Notes: generated by a model not told the origin, from the letters alone. A stretch of DNA of 64,000 nt from Iningainema tapete BLCC-T55 (GCF_014698965.1 NZ_JACXAE010000013.1:62001-126000), one strand, 5' to 3'. Shown: positions 45,626-54,624, counted from the stretch's first letter. Numbers and translations: made by a program.

Positions 45626-45823
45626 TTAGCGGCTACTGCCGTTCTCCTCGTCATCCTCACTGATATCAAGGTCACTAATTATGTCCCTTCTATCAGCGGG
45701 GGTATCTCTCCGTGTGTTTGGATCTGATTCAAACCAAGCTCCAAACAGAAATCGGAAGATTCGGAAAATAGGCATCCAGCCTTCTCCTTTCCCGTTACCC
45801 TTATGATTTGGATCTGTCAACAA
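45626..45823 (-). CDS. small acidic-tailed protein, unknown
   Basis: A 65-residue frame with a hydrophobic middle (MPIFRIFRFLFGAWF) and an acidic end (ISDLDISEDDEENGS). A GGAGG-like sequence (AAGGAGG) stands 7-8 bases before the start at 45,823, which supports translation. No family is recognised. Confidence 0.5.
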   Translation of the reverse strand: MLTDPNHKGNGKGEGWMPIFRIFRFLFGAWFESDPNTRRDTPADRRDIISDLDISEDDEENGSSR

Positions 45824-45831
45824 CTACCTCC

Positions 45832-45978
45832 TTAATGAGGGGTACGAACAAAATCCCTCATAATTAAATTATATTCCTTGTTAACTGGGAATAAATCTGC
45901 AAATTGATGATAATTTGTAGTAGTACCAATAACTTGTGATAAGTAAGATTTATCGTAGTTAACTGCGACGTTTGCCAT
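45832..45978 (-). CDS. possible 48-residue protein
   Basis: From ATG 45,978 the frame encodes MANVAVNYDKSYLSQVIGTT and ends LIMRDFVRTPH. Its tone is protein-like and it lies directly upstream of the 65-residue gene, 8 bases before its start. No strong ribosome site is visible. The call is tentative. Confidence 0.35.
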   Translation of the reverse strand: MANVAVNYDKSYLSQVIGTTTNYHQFADLFPVNKEYNLIMRDFVRTPH

Positions 45979-46011
45979 ACTTGAAGAGTATATTACCCGC
46001 ACCGAAGCATT

Positions 46012-46245
46012 ATGCCAAAGGGAAATCCAAACCCGGTTCAAACCCAGGAATTTAAGGATAGGCAGTTTCAGGCTTATGGAGAACGGGAAAATGTTCCTCT
46101 TGCCAAAAAGGTAACAGGTATTAGACTGCCACAAGACGTACATGAAGCTTTAGAAAAACTTACTCCAGAACACAAAGTTGCTTACTTGCGAAGGATAATT
46201 TCAGAGGCAGTCAGGCGTGATTTGATTGATAATGATTGCTACTGA
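46012..46245 (+). CDS. small protein resembling a CopG-like regulator
   Basis: A 77-residue protein: a basic N-terminus (MPKGNPNPVQTQEFKDRQFQ), then KKVTGIRLPQDVHEALEKL and VAYLRRIISEAVRRDL. A beta strand followed by two helices is the ribbon-helix-helix pattern. Similar short proteins occur widely in cyanobacteria without known function. It is divergent from the small genes at 45.6-45.9 kb. Confidence 0.65.
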   Translation: MPKGNPNPVQTQEFKDRQFQAYGERENVPLAKKVTGIRLPQDVHEALEKLTPEHKVAYLRRIISEAVRRDLIDNDCY

Positions 46246-47692
46246 ACGAAAATGCCCTGACTTGGAGTTAGCACATTGTTAGGATCGTAGCGTCGCTTGG
46301 CACTTACCAATCTGCCCCAAACCGGACGAAACTGCTGCTTCCAATCCAACTGAGAAAATTCAATAGCGTCAACGGGATAGCGGGTACCGCCAAGAGAGCG
46401 GTTTCTCTCAAACAATCTCCGGTTATCATCAAGCATTTTGCGAACTACAGCATCATCCAGTGGTGCAGTTCGTAGAATAGTAAAGAGAAACACAACCTGC
46501 TCGTTGGGTGTCCGAAATAAAGGTAGCGTGAAGCGATCGCTTTTAACAGGGTACAGCAGAACAGGACTATTTCCTGTATCAGCTAACGTCAGGGTGGAAA
46601 CAATTTCACCAACATATTGCTCAACTGCTGTATCTGGTACAAAAAGGTTAATCCAAGGATGAGGGTTAGACCAAACACCAATAGACTTGAGGAAAGCAAT
46701 AGTTTCTGCCAAGCGGTTAAGAAAGTCGAAGTAAGATTTATCTTCGATTTGTTCCGTACCTGAGTGTAGCTTAACCCGGCAAGTGCAGTTCGGTTGTCTG
46801 GCTGATTGGGTGGTGTGTAAAAGCTAGCCGCCTCTAGCACATAACGCCATCCGCCGTTGGGATTAGCTATTACCTGACCTTCTACGAAGTTGAATCTTTC
46901 CTCAGCGATCAGTAAGCGTTGGTCATGAGTAAATGTAGCCAAATCATCGTAATACAAATGAAACACACGCACATTCTGTTCGGCTTTGATCAGCCGAATT
47001 GTTGCCTGTACTATGATTCCACACTGACCTAAACCTGCCAGCACTGCTTCAAATAAATTGCGGTTTTGGTAGGGCGAACAAGTTTTTAGCTTACCTTCAC
47101 CAGTCACAACCTGAAGCTCCAGCACATTATCAACCTGCACGCCATAGCGATGGCTCGCGCCGCCAATCCCGCCAACTGACAAGGTTCCGCCAATCGATAG
47201 TTCAATGTAATCGGTGAGGACAGGTGGTGTCAATTGTTGCTCAAGTGTTGCTTGCAATAGCTGGCTCCACACTACCCCTGCGTCAACAACAGCCCGGTCT
47301 GCACTAATGGAATGGATTTTGTTTAGTGTACTCATATCAATGACTACACCAGCCTCTACTTGTGCCTGACCGTAGCAGGAGTGACCTTGACCGCGTGCGG
47401 CAACCTTAAGATTATTCTGCCGTGCAAATTCAATAATATTGACAATATCTCCAATTGAACCTGGTTTGAGTACGGCTAGTGGCTGGCGATGCACTATATG
47501 ACCAAAATCATCAGCAGCAGCGCTGATGGCATCATCAGTGTAAAGCACTCCATCTAAATGCGGCAGGTTGACAAACGACTGTACTGCAAAAGCAGGTGTT
47601 ACCCACGAACGATTAACTACATCGAACCCGATAATAACAGTACTACCCATCAAACCTTGTAGAATAGTACGACGCGAGGTTTTATTTTTCAT
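46239..47692 (-). pseudogene. cytokinin-dehydrogenase-like FAD oxidoreductase, frameshifted
   Basis: The first frame (47,692 to about 46,760) has a Tat-like signal (SRRTILQGL) and the FAD_binding_4 domain with ARGQGHSCYGQAQ, whose histidine is the covalent FAD site in plant cytokinin dehydrogenases. At about 46,760 it shifts. The second frame carries the matching C-terminal domain (FDFLNRLAETIAFL, NPHPWINLFVP, RRYDPNNVLTPSQGIF) to 46,239. Adding one G at the CAGGT (minus strand) restores a protein of about 483 residues. The C-terminus matches the cytokinin-binding domain as I recall it. The enzyme would cleave the side chain of isopentenyl-type cytokinins, if expressed intact. Confidence 0.8.
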
Positions 47693-48085
47693 TGCAAAAT
47701 TAAATCGCTACTAGCCATAATAGCTTCGAGTAGGGGGAGCATCCCAGTTTTTATTTATTTGATAAAGATAAATTGAAGATGAGATGGTAAAGGAGTAATA
47801 CACGCAAACGCCTTGGGAGAAACTGCGCTTGACAGAAGAAGAAAACCAACTTTTGAGCGAACACACTCGTGCGATGCCAACAGAGCTTTGAGCAAAGATA
47901 AAGGGTACTAATTTTTGGCACAAGCTCAAAAAGCATACCAGCTTTTAAAACAGAACTTATTTGCGATCTTGTGGGATGGGCTATCCTACCCGTCGCTTGA
48001 ATTTTCGCTTTTCAGGCAGGATGCCAGCCCCACAAGAATCATCCCGGTAGTAGGCAACCCCTTTTTATGCGTTGAATTAAATCAT
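47693..48085. other. 393-bp stretch without a clear gene, with a long inverted repeat
   Basis: Short open frames on both strands lack ribosome sites and family features. The main structure is the inverted repeat at 47,968-48,036, listed separately. The promoter of the oxidoreductase gene would lie near 47,700-47,760. Confidence 0.45.
47968..48036. repeat. inverted repeat related to the element inside the GT4 gene
   Basis: Outer arms CTTGTGGG and CCCACAAG, with GATGGGC and GGATGCC segments inside, enclose an AT-rich centre. The left half shares GTGGGATGGGC with the 27-bp palindrome at 6942-6968. Confidence 0.6.
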
Positions 48086-48766
48086 CTACTTGATTGTTTG
48101 ATAGTGCAAAAACAACTCACTTCCCACCTGACGAGTTTCGATAAGTTGGAGGTGAGGAGCTTCCTTGGGAATAAAACCTTCTCCCTCCACTGGGGTAGGT
48201 GCTTGCTTTCCGCCATAAATAACAGGCCAAATCGTTAACCACCAATCGTCAATTCGCCTCGCTTCTACTAAAGCAGCTGTTAAAGAGCCACCACCCAAGG
48301 CAACGACTTTGTGGATACCCCGCTCTGCCATTATGGTGTAAGCTCGATTCCAGTCTAAGTTTGTATCGCCCAGTTCAATTACGTTAGCTTGTTTTTGCAG
48401 TGCCGTTGCATCAGAACTGCGTTCCCTACCAGCGCTGGTTGTAAATATCCATCGCTCAACGTCTTGCTGGAAAAAAGGTAAGTCGGGTGGTAATTCGAGC
48501 GATCGCGTGACAACACAGGTAATTGGTTGAGGAGACTGCCCCCGAACATTACGCGCTGCTAATAGCTCTTCATTGCGAATTGTATAGGTTAATCCTTCAA
48601 CTCGAATCGTCCCGGCTCCCACCAAGATTAAATCGGCTAAAGACACTTGATATTCCAGGTGTGCTTGATCGGCTGGATCGGAATCGCGCTCTGCTTTTGG
48701 ATCTACAGCACTAATTTTTCCGTCAGCCGTCATGGCAAGAACCACGGTTGTTTGAATGGTTGTCAT
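48086..48766 (-). CDS. RibD C-terminal-like reductase
   Basis: A 226-residue protein of the RibD C-terminal/dihydrofolate-reductase-like fold. TTVVLAMTADGKIS, ADLILVGAGTIRVEGLTY, RGQSPQPITCVVTRSLELP and VVALGGGSLTAALVEARRIDDWWLTIWPVIYGG-type blocks match the pyrimidine reductase of riboflavin synthesis. There is no deaminase half. The ATG at 48,766 begins at the conserved strand; the frame stays open upstream into repeat-derived sequence. It may act in flavin or another NADPH-dependent reduction. Confidence 0.8.
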   Translation of the reverse strand: MTTIQTTVVLAMTADGKISAVDPKAERDSDPADQAHLEYQVSLADLILVGAGTIRVEGLTYTIRNEELLAARNVRGQSPQPITCVVTRSLELPPDLPFFQQDVERWIFTTSAGRERSSDATALQKQANVIELGDTNLDWNRAYTIMAERGIHKVVALGGGSLTAALVEARRIDDWWLTIWPVIYGGKQAPTPVEGEGFIPKEAPHLQLIETRQVGSELFLHYQTIK

Positions 48767-48861
48767 GGTTGCGTTTCTCTCGTTTGCATTGTTAACACAC
48801 AGTAATAGTTCTACATTAATCCCAATACATTTGGCGTAAGCTTTGTTCAGTTCAAGGGAGA

Positions 48862-48928
48862 TCCCCCCAACCCCCCTTACCAAAGGGAGGCTTTATTCCC
48901 CCCAACTTATCGCGGGGTTAGGGGGGTT
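48862..48928. repeat. C/G-rich intergenic palindromic repeat
   Basis: Two linked halves, CCCCCCAACCCCCC..GGGAGG and CCCCCCAACTTATCGCGGGG..GGGGGG, form a long imperfect palindrome. It is the intergenic relative of the 41-bp elements inside the WD40 gene. It sits between the RibD-like gene and radC. Confidence 0.65.
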
Positions 48929-48936
48929 CTTAATTC

Positions 48937-49668
48937 TCAATCCCCTTGCGGATGCTCTTCCCACAGAGTTGTAATTTCCCGTAGGCTTTGGTGATTGCCG
49001 TCGCCTAAAATGAGATGATCTAGTAGAGGAATGCCGAGATACTGCGATCCTGTTAACAATTGCCGAGTTAATTCGATATCTTCATTGCTGGGTTCTAAGT
49101 TTCCAGAAGGGTGGTTGTGTGCTACTATTAATCGTGTTGCTCCTTGACGAATTACTTCTCGAAAAATCTCGCGGGGAGGTGCTAAGGTTTCTGTCGCAGT
49201 GCCAATTGTAATTACTTGTGTCCCCAACAAGCGATTCTTTACATCCAACAACACCACAGCGAAACGTTCTTGGTTTTGCCACATTAGATCTTGGCTCAGA
49301 GCAGCAGCCGCTGCGGCTGGACTATCAATTAAGGTACGATCGCCCGGACGGGTTTGAAATGCTCGTTTGCCTAATTCAATCGCCGCTAGGATAGTTGTCG
49401 CCTTTGCTGGACCAATTCCTGGAATTTGCATCAATTCAGCAGCACTAACGTCTCGCAAAACTACCAAAGGTTCGCGTTGGTTTTTTCCTAATTCCTGCAA
49501 CAAGTATTGTCCCAAACCCACCGCCGAGAGTTTTCCGTGTCCTTGACCGGTGGCTAGTAGAATTGCAATTAACTCAGCGGTAGCTAAAACTTTGGAACCA
49601 TATGTTAGTAAGCGTTCTCGTGGACGCTCAGTTATGGGTATATCGGCAATTCTCAGGGAATAAGTCAT
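48937..49668 (-). CDS. radC: RadC-family JAB/MPN-domain protein
   Basis: A 243-residue protein with an N-terminal helix-hairpin-helix part ([25 protein letters not shown], near residues 70-95) and a C-terminal RadC JAB metalloprotease-like domain. It has the metal-binding motif [20 protein letters not shown] and a following [14 protein letters not shown]-type stretch. Despite the name, a DNA repair role is not proven for the family. It is a single gene; neighbours are unrelated. Confidence 0.92.
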   Translation of the reverse strand: MTYSLRIADIPITERPRERLLTYGSKVLATAELIAILLATGQGHGKLSAVGLGQYLLQELGKNQREPLVVLRDVSAAELMQIPGIGPAKATTILAAIELGKRAFQTRPGDRTLIDSPAAAAAALSQDLMWQNQERFAVVLLDVKNRLLGTQVITIGTATETLAPPREIFREVIRQGATRLIVAHNHPSGNLEPSNEDIELTRQLLTGSQYLGIPLLDHLILGDGNHQSLREITTLWEEHPQGD

Positions 49669-49776
49669 AGAAAAACTGTCGGAATATCATTAATAGGTGA
49701 ACCTATCCTTAGTTATCCCCAGTCAATTCTCAAAACCTATACTGCAAAGATTCTTTATTTAATTTTTATTAAATTT

Positions 49777-50724
49777 TCACACATTTGTTTGTAAAGTGTG
49801 AGTTGCTTTAAGCATATGGTAGGTAATCAAAAGCTGGGTAAGGGCAAGGGGATAACTTTGGAGTGTTTCCCCGGTTGTACCAGCAACTTTGCCTAACTCA
49901 GGGTTGCTTTCGCGATCGCATATATTCTTTAAGTAAGGCATATCGGAACAGATAATTTGCTCTAGCTTATTCACCTGTTCTAGAGTCGCATGACCATCAA
50001 CTTCTAACACATCAACTGGTTTACCCATATCCCGATCTAATCCCAACCTAATTGCTGACTCAAAATTACCATTACCTGAACTGATAATTTGAGTAAATTC
50101 TGGATGGGGAATAGTGGGACGTAGAACCAGACGGACGTTCAGGTGTCCATTAGCTTCCTCTTCCTCGTCACTTTGAGGATAAAAACTTATTACTATATCG
50201 GACCATTGTCTTTGCGGACGAATGAATTGTTCCGAATCTGGTTCACGTTTCTTGAGTTCTTCTAGCACCTGTTCTTCTGAATACCCTCGCTTTTGCGTGT
50301 CCCGCTTCACTTTCCATTTTGCCCGTAGCGATTCGGGCGGTGCAAGGTACACTTTAACGTCGTAGGAGTCGCGTGCAATCCGAGTTGAATATCCTAGCAA
50401 TCCCTCTACAATCACAAATTTACTCGGCTTGATATATACTGGTGGCTCAAATGTACCAGTTTTGTGGCTGTATACTGGCTTGAGGATTGGCTGCCCTATC
50501 CGTAGCTGTGACAGGTGCTGCTGCATGATATCTAAATAGTTGCAGTCGGGATGAAGGGCTGTGATGCCAATCTCTGCTCTTTGTTGGCGATCGTACCTAT
50601 GGTAATCGTCTGTACAGATTACTGTTACATTTTCAGGTCCTAGTACCTGAGCAATCCCCTTCGTTAGTGTTGTTTTTCCGGCGGCGCTGTCCCCGACTAT
50701 ACCAAGGATGATTGGACGACTCAT
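49777..50724 (-). CDS. phosphoribulokinase/uridine-kinase-family paralogue
   Basis: A 315-residue kinase resembling phosphoribulokinase. The P-loop is GIVGDSAAGKTTL (residues 8-20), followed by VICTDDYHRYDR, SHKTGTFEPP, VIVEGLLGY and KRDTQKRGY. The Calvin-cycle enzyme of cyanobacteria has a redox-active Cys in the P-loop (GDSGCGKST); here it is Ala15, while the second Cys (Cys37) is kept. This is therefore a second PRK-like kinase and not the light-regulated enzyme. The substrate is unknown. Confidence 0.82.
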   Translation of the reverse strand: MSRPIILGIVGDSAAGKTTLTKGIAQVLGPENVTVICTDDYHRYDRQQRAEIGITALHPDCNYLDIMQQHLSQLRIGQPILKPVYSHKTGTFEPPVYIKPSKFVIVEGLLGYSTRIARDSYDVKVYLAPPESLRAKWKVKRDTQKRGYSEEQVLEELKKREPDSEQFIRPQRQWSDIVISFYPQSDEEEEANGHLNVRLVLRPTIPHPEFTQIISSGNGNFESAIRLGLDRDMGKPVDVLEVDGHATLEQVNKLEQIICSDMPYLKNICDRESNPELGKVAGTTGETLQSYPLALTQLLITYHMLKATHTLQTNV

Positions 50725-51114
50725 GTTCCCCTCCCCGACATTACTGTAATGTGCAATTTTAGATTGTATTTTAGTTTACTGATTTATGGGCAGGAATTGA
50801 ATATGACTGAAGATGGAAAATATTGATTATTTGAATTAGATCCGTCATTTTCAGCTAATTAGCTGAAATCAAGATTTATTGCTTTTTACAAAAATTTGTA
50901 TCGCGAGCAATCCTAAATCATTTGTAAAAACCCTCTCTTTCTTTCCTTGGCGCTCTTGGCGTCTTGGCGGTTTATTTATATTTTGTTCACTTATTTAAGA
51001 AAACGCATAGCCCCAGATTTAAACTTGAGGGAAGCAGAGAACCACCAGAATAAATAGGAGAAAAGGCTGTGTAGCGCGTTCTCCTGTTTATGGTAGTTGT
51101 AAAATTTGCTATGA
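50725..51114. other. 390-bp gap with a 20-bp perfect palindrome
   Basis: TTTCAGCTAATTAGCTGAAA at 50,849-50,868 is a perfect palindrome without loop bases. Further on, 50,948-50,975 carries CTTGGCGCTCTTGGCGTCTTGGCGG, a common repeat type in cyanobacteria. No gene is seen. The PRK-like gene promoter probably lies at the left end. Confidence 0.55.
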
Positions 51115-51408
51115 TTACTTAAGACAAACTGGCAAAGTTTTATCACCGTAATGACAATCAAAATAATCCAGTGCCTCTCGACTAGATTCAAAACTGTGGG
51201 TAATCCGCGATGGTTCTCCTTGCCCATAGGATTTACTTGTCCAGATTTTTAGATAGTAACGATTATTATCTGTGGTTTGCCAGAGTTCGTAGCTGTAATT
51301 GGCACCTCCTGAACCGTTACTTACTAACGAATCAGCCATTGCGGTATTTGATATAGTTAGCAGGACAATAGAAGTTAAAAAAGAGATAAATATTTTTGAG
51401 AGAACCAT
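51115..51408 (-). CDS. small secreted protein, unknown
   Basis: A 97-residue protein with a clear Sec signal peptide (IFISFLTSIVLLTISNTAMA, cleavage before DSLVSNG). The mature part is about 72 residues with two cysteines (DYFDCHYGDKTLPVCLK) that may form a disulfide in the periplasm. WQTTDNNRYYLKIWTS suggests a small beta structure. The family is not recognised. Confidence 0.65.
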   Translation of the reverse strand: MVLSKIFISFLTSIVLLTISNTAMADSLVSNGSGGANYSYELWQTTDNNRYYLKIWTSKSYGQGEPSRITHSFESSREALDYFDCHYGDKTLPVCLK

Positions 51409-51575
51409 TTTGTTTATTGCGCACTACTGTTTTAGTGATAACTTTTTTCGCAATTAAAATGGTAAAGATAACTCTTGGTAAGAATGAAAAGATGTTGATT
51501 TTTTTATTTATTCAAAAAATTAGCTAATGATTAATACTGATATTAATAAATATATTACGTAAATTTACTTTTTTA

Positions 51576-52241
51576 ATGACAAAGCAAACTTTGGGATTGG
51601 AGCAACACTTTTATGACTATCTACTGTCGGTTTCTTTACGAGAACCGGAAATTTTGACTCAACTTAGGCAGGAAACGGAGCTGCTTCAAATGAGTAGAAT
51701 GCAGATTGCTCCAGAGCAAGGGCAATTTATGGCGTTACTGGTACAGTTAATTGAGGCGAAGAAAACTCTTGATATTGGGGTGTTTACAGGGTATAGCTCT
51801 CTGGTAGTGGCGTTGGCTTTGCCACCATCGGGTAAGGTGGTTGCTTGTGATATTAGTGAAGAGTATACAGCGATCGCTCGTCGCTATTGGTCCCTCGCAG
51901 GTGTGGCAGATAAAATTGATTTGCATATTGCGCCTGCATTGGAGACTTTAAATTGGTTGCTCCAAGCAGGAGAGGCAAATACTTTTGATTTTGCTTTCAT
52001 CGATGCTGACAAGCGCAACTACGATCACTACTACGAACTTGTACTACAACTTGTACGTCCGGGTGGGTTGATTGCGATTGATAACGTTTTGTGGTCAGGG
52101 CGAGTTGCTGACCCCTTGGTGCAAGACAATAGAACTAATAGAATGCGTGCATTTAATCAGAAGCTGCATCAAGATACGCGCATTGCACTTAGTTTAGTGG
52201 CGATCGCTGATGGATTGACGTTGGCTGTGAAAAAATCTTGA
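51576..52241 (+). CDS. class I SAM-dependent O-methyltransferase
   Basis: A 221-residue methyltransferase of the caffeoyl-CoA/catechol O-methyltransferase family. IGVFTGYSSLVVALALP is the SAM-binding loop, KVVACDIS holds the acidic ribose-binding residue, DFAFIDADKRNYDHYYE contains the metal-binding aspartates and PGGLIAIDNVLWSGRV follows. The length is normal. The acceptor is probably a small catechol-type compound. A strong palindrome lies 25 bases downstream. Confidence 0.88.
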   Translation: MTKQTLGLEQHFYDYLLSVSLREPEILTQLRQETELLQMSRMQIAPEQGQFMALLVQLIEAKKTLDIGVFTGYSSLVVALALPPSGKVVACDISEEYTAIARRYWSLAGVADKIDLHIAPALETLNWLLQAGEANTFDFAFIDADKRNYDHYYELVLQLVRPGGLIAIDNVLWSGRVADPLVQDNRTNRMRAFNQKLHQDTRIALSLVAIADGLTLAVKKS

Positions 52242-52266
52242 AAAATTGGCTTGATTATGAGAATTA

Positions 52267-52296
52267 TGTAGAGACGCGAAATTTCGCGTCTCTACA
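52267..52296. repeat. perfect 30-bp palindrome
   Basis: The two 15-base halves (TGTAGAGACGCGAAA and its exact reverse complement) meet without a loop. The same repeat family appears at 11,484-11,514. It lies between convergent genes and may serve as a two-way transcription end, although T-runs are absent. Confidence 0.8.
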
Positions 52297-52336
52297 AAGA
52301 TTTTTGGGTAACGCATAATTCATTTAGTGGAAATGT

Positions 52337-53167
52337 CTATTTTTCAAAACAGTAGGGACAGGAAATACCTGACACATACTGCGGTGCGGTTTTATCAGCT
52401 TCAGAAATCGGATGTCCACAATTCGGACACATGTCATGTGTGCCTAATTCTAAACCATGACGCACGGCAATGCGTTGATCGAAAACAAAACACTCACCTT
52501 CCCAGAGACTTTCAGATTCTGGCACTTCCTCTAAATATTTGAGAATCCCGCCTTTGAGATGATAAACCTCTTCAAATCCTTGGGATATCATGAGAGATGA
52601 AGCTTTTTCACAGCGAATACCACCAGTACAAAATAAAGCAACCTTTTTGTGCTTAGTTGGATCTAGGTGGTTGCGAACATATTCGGGAAATTCGCGGAAG
52701 GAGCTAGTGTGAGGATTTTGCGCTCCTTGAAAAGAGCCGATATGCACTTCATAATCATTACGGGTGTCAATCACTGTTACTTCCGGATCGCTGATAATAG
52801 CGTTCCAATCTTGGGGATTTACATAAGTGCCAACTTTTTCATTAGGGTTGACTTCGGGTACACCGATAGTGACAATTTCTTTTTTCAACCGCACCTTCAT
52901 CCGGTTAAATGGTGGTGAGTCAGCAGAAGACTCTTTGTGTTCCAAGTCTGCCAAATTAGGATCGGTGCGGAGAAAAGACAGAACACAGTCTACCGCTTGA
53001 CGCGAACCTGCGATCGTACCGTTAATGCCTTCAGGTGCAAGTAGAATCGTTCCTTTCACGCCTTGGGCTTCACATAAAGATAGTAGGGGCTGTTGTTTCT
53101 TTTCAAAATCTGGTAGTCTGACAAATTTATATAGTGCAGCAACAACCTGTGTCATTTTTTTCCTCAT
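52337..53167 (-). CDS. trhO: tRNA uridine(34) hydroxylase TrhO (YceA-type rhodanese)
   Basis: A 276-residue enzyme of the YceA/TrhO group, which hydroxylates uridine 34 of some tRNAs to 5-hydroxyuridine in an oxygen-dependent way. The N-terminal acylphosphatase-like part has [14 protein letters not shown]. The rhodanese domain follows, with [15 protein letters not shown] and the active-site loop [12 protein letters not shown]. The C-terminal [10 protein letters not shown] and CPYCFEK form a zinc ribbon, an extension seen in part of the family. tRNA-Ala follows upstream at 60 bases. Confidence 0.92.
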   Translation of the reverse strand: MRKKMTQVVAALYKFVRLPDFEKKQQPLLSLCEAQGVKGTILLAPEGINGTIAGSRQAVDCVLSFLRTDPNLADLEHKESSADSPPFNRMKVRLKKEIVTIGVPEVNPNEKVGTYVNPQDWNAIISDPEVTVIDTRNDYEVHIGSFQGAQNPHTSSFREFPEYVRNHLDPTKHKKVALFCTGGIRCEKASSLMISQGFEEVYHLKGGILKYLEEVPESESLWEGECFVFDQRIAVRHGLELGTHDMCPNCGHPISEADKTAPQYVSGISCPYCFEK

Positions 53168-53226
53168 CTCCTTGAAAAATTAAACTTTATGTGTTACTAT
53201 CTTTATTAAGAAGCAAAGTTAACTTT

Positions 53227-53299
53227 GGGGGTTTAGCTCAGTTGGTAGAGCGCCTGCTTTGCAAGCAGGATGTCAGCAGTTCGAGTCTGCTAATCTCCA
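53227..53299 (+). tRNA. tRNA-Ala(TGC)
   Basis: A 73-base cloverleaf without encoded CCA. The acceptor stem is GGGGGTT/AATCTCC (two G-T pairs), the D-arm contains AGCTCAGTTGGTAGAGC, the anticodon arm CTGCTTTGCAAGCAG gives anticodon TGC, and the T-arm is CAGCAGTTCGAGTCTGCTA-like. Intact, so it is not the site of the nearby integration. Confidence 0.97.
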
Positions 53300-53382
53300 T
53301 TATATATTTATCGCTGACACCGTGAAGGGTGCAGCTACACAGACAAAGCCTGCCTGCGCAGGCGCATTCTTAAGCTACGGAA

Positions 53383-53736
53383 TCATATTGATTGAAGATG
53401 TATCCGAACAAGCTCCTGTACGGATACAATCGCTATCAGAAAAGCTTCAATCATCAAGTCTGCTGATAAGTTTTGGGAGGCTAGTACAAACATTTTGATT
53501 TTCGCGCTTGTAACAGCAATTCTTTCAGAAGCGTGTTTACCGATTCTGGCGTCTTTGGTCAAAACTACCCAACCCTTTTTACCAACCTCTGGCAGCCAGT
53601 TCACGTCTTCCGCATCCTTCGGAAAGTGGTCATCATGAACTTCAACTGTAATACCTGCGTTGCGAAGTGCTTCTACGATACGCTTCGTACCCAAGCATCT
53701 ATCTACGAAAAAGACAGTTGACTCCAATTGGCTCAT
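53383..53736 (-). CDS. PIN-like toxin (VapC45-type)
   Basis: A 117-residue protein. FVDRCLGTKRIVEALRNAG at the start has the first acidic residue, and VVLTKDARIGKHASERIAV holds the D-x-R type motif of the VapC45 PIN-like family. Its start overlaps the stop of the upstream DUF433 gene by four bases (ATGA type), so the pair is translationally coupled. It is probably an RNase toxin controlled by that partner. Confidence 0.78.
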   Translation of the reverse strand: MSQLESTVFFVDRCLGTKRIVEALRNAGITVEVHDDHFPKDAEDVNWLPEVGKKGWVVLTKDARIGKHASERIAVTSAKIKMFVLASQNLSADLMIEAFLIAIVSVQELVRIHLQSI

Positions 53737-54458
53737 GCAGCAACCATCTCGTAGCGAATAGCTTCTTCAATTTTTAAGCTATCTATTTCGTAATCGTAAG
53801 CGAGATCGTCAATTGAATCACCAGCTTTATATCGCTCTACCAATACATCAGTAGCAATTCCTGTTCCTGCAATAACAATGCGACCAAAGGCAATTCTGGG
53901 ATCGATAACGACGATGCGAGGGTTGTGTTCCTCATCAGGTCGAGTAAAGGGATAAAGTTTAATCGCTAGCCCCGTGTCGTCGGGTTCAATTCGTTCAAGA
54001 TGAGCATTGAAAGAATCTTTCAGCTTTTGTTGTCCGCTTTTTGAGGCATTAATGAGGGAGCCGTATCGCTCAATGAACAAATCAACTCCATCAGTACGAA
54101 ATCTCTCCCGCGCCAGGGGATGAGATACCTTAAACTCCTCCTCAATAAAGTTGAGCGCAGATCGCACCTTGTCTAGCTGAATATTATGGTGCTTGCGAAT
54201 TGCTCTAAGAACGTGAACTTCTATTAGATTGGTAAACGAAAGCAGTCGTGGTTTGCGATTGCCTTTGGCTGTACGCAAAGTGTAATTACTAATTTGAATA
54301 AGGGGATTAAACAAGCTCAATCCTTGAGCGGTTGGATAATTTCGCCCCATCGTCCATGAGCGAATCGTGTTTCTGGGAATACGTAAATAATGAGCAGCTT
54401 CAATAATGGAATAAGTTGGGATGTCTCTAGGGTCTTTTCCTCCGTAAAGATCGGTCAT
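53733..54458 (-). CDS. DUF433-containing antitoxin (VapB45-type)
   Basis: A 241-residue protein. The N-terminal MerR/HTH-like segment (TYSIIEAAHYLRIPRNTIRSW, in part) should bind DNA. The C-terminal DUF433 domain contains IVVIDPRIAFGRIVIAGTGI, TDVLVERYKAGDSIDDLAYDY and IEEAIRYE. Together with the overlapping PIN-like gene this matches the VapBC45 toxin-antitoxin arrangement. It would repress its own promoter just upstream at about 54,460-54,500. Confidence 0.8.
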   Translation of the reverse strand: MTDLYGGKDPRDIPTYSIIEAAHYLRIPRNTIRSWTMGRNYPTAQGLSLFNPLIQISNYTLRTAKGNRKPRLLSFTNLIEVHVLRAIRKHHNIQLDKVRSALNFIEEEFKVSHPLARERFRTDGVDLFIERYGSLINASKSGQQKLKDSFNAHLERIEPDDTGLAIKLYPFTRPDEEHNPRIVVIDPRIAFGRIVIAGTGIATDVLVERYKAGDSIDDLAYDYEIDSLKIEEAIRYEMVAA

Positions 54459-54578
54459 AAACTTACCTAATATAGGGTATTATTTTATTATCTATCAAAT
54501 ACTTGACAAGACTTCATCACCACATTGGGTAATACCGCCCTTTGTCGAAAATTTTCCATAAATAAGGCTTCTTATTCA

Positions 54579-54624
54579 TGGGTAGTACTGGACTCGAACC
54601 AGTGACATCCTGCTTGTAAGGCAG
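54579..54624 (-). pseudogene. 3' half of tRNA-Val(TAC), probable attachment site
   Basis: On the minus strand, CTGCCTTACAAGCAGG (anticodon TAC), the T-arm ACTGGTTCGAGTCCAGT and the end ACTACCCA form the 3' 46 bases of a tRNA-Val. The D-arm and the 5' half are absent; the first four anticodon-stem bases are the last match. This is what a tRNA-targeting integrase leaves at the distal end of its element. The rest of the 54,459-54,771 gap has no gene. Confidence 0.8.

Noticed and set aside
45979-46143. N-terminal extension of the small minus-strand frame at 45.83-45.98 kb
   Set aside because: It lies antisense to the better supported CopG-like gene at 46,012-46,245; only the part from ATG 45,978 is kept, with low confidence.
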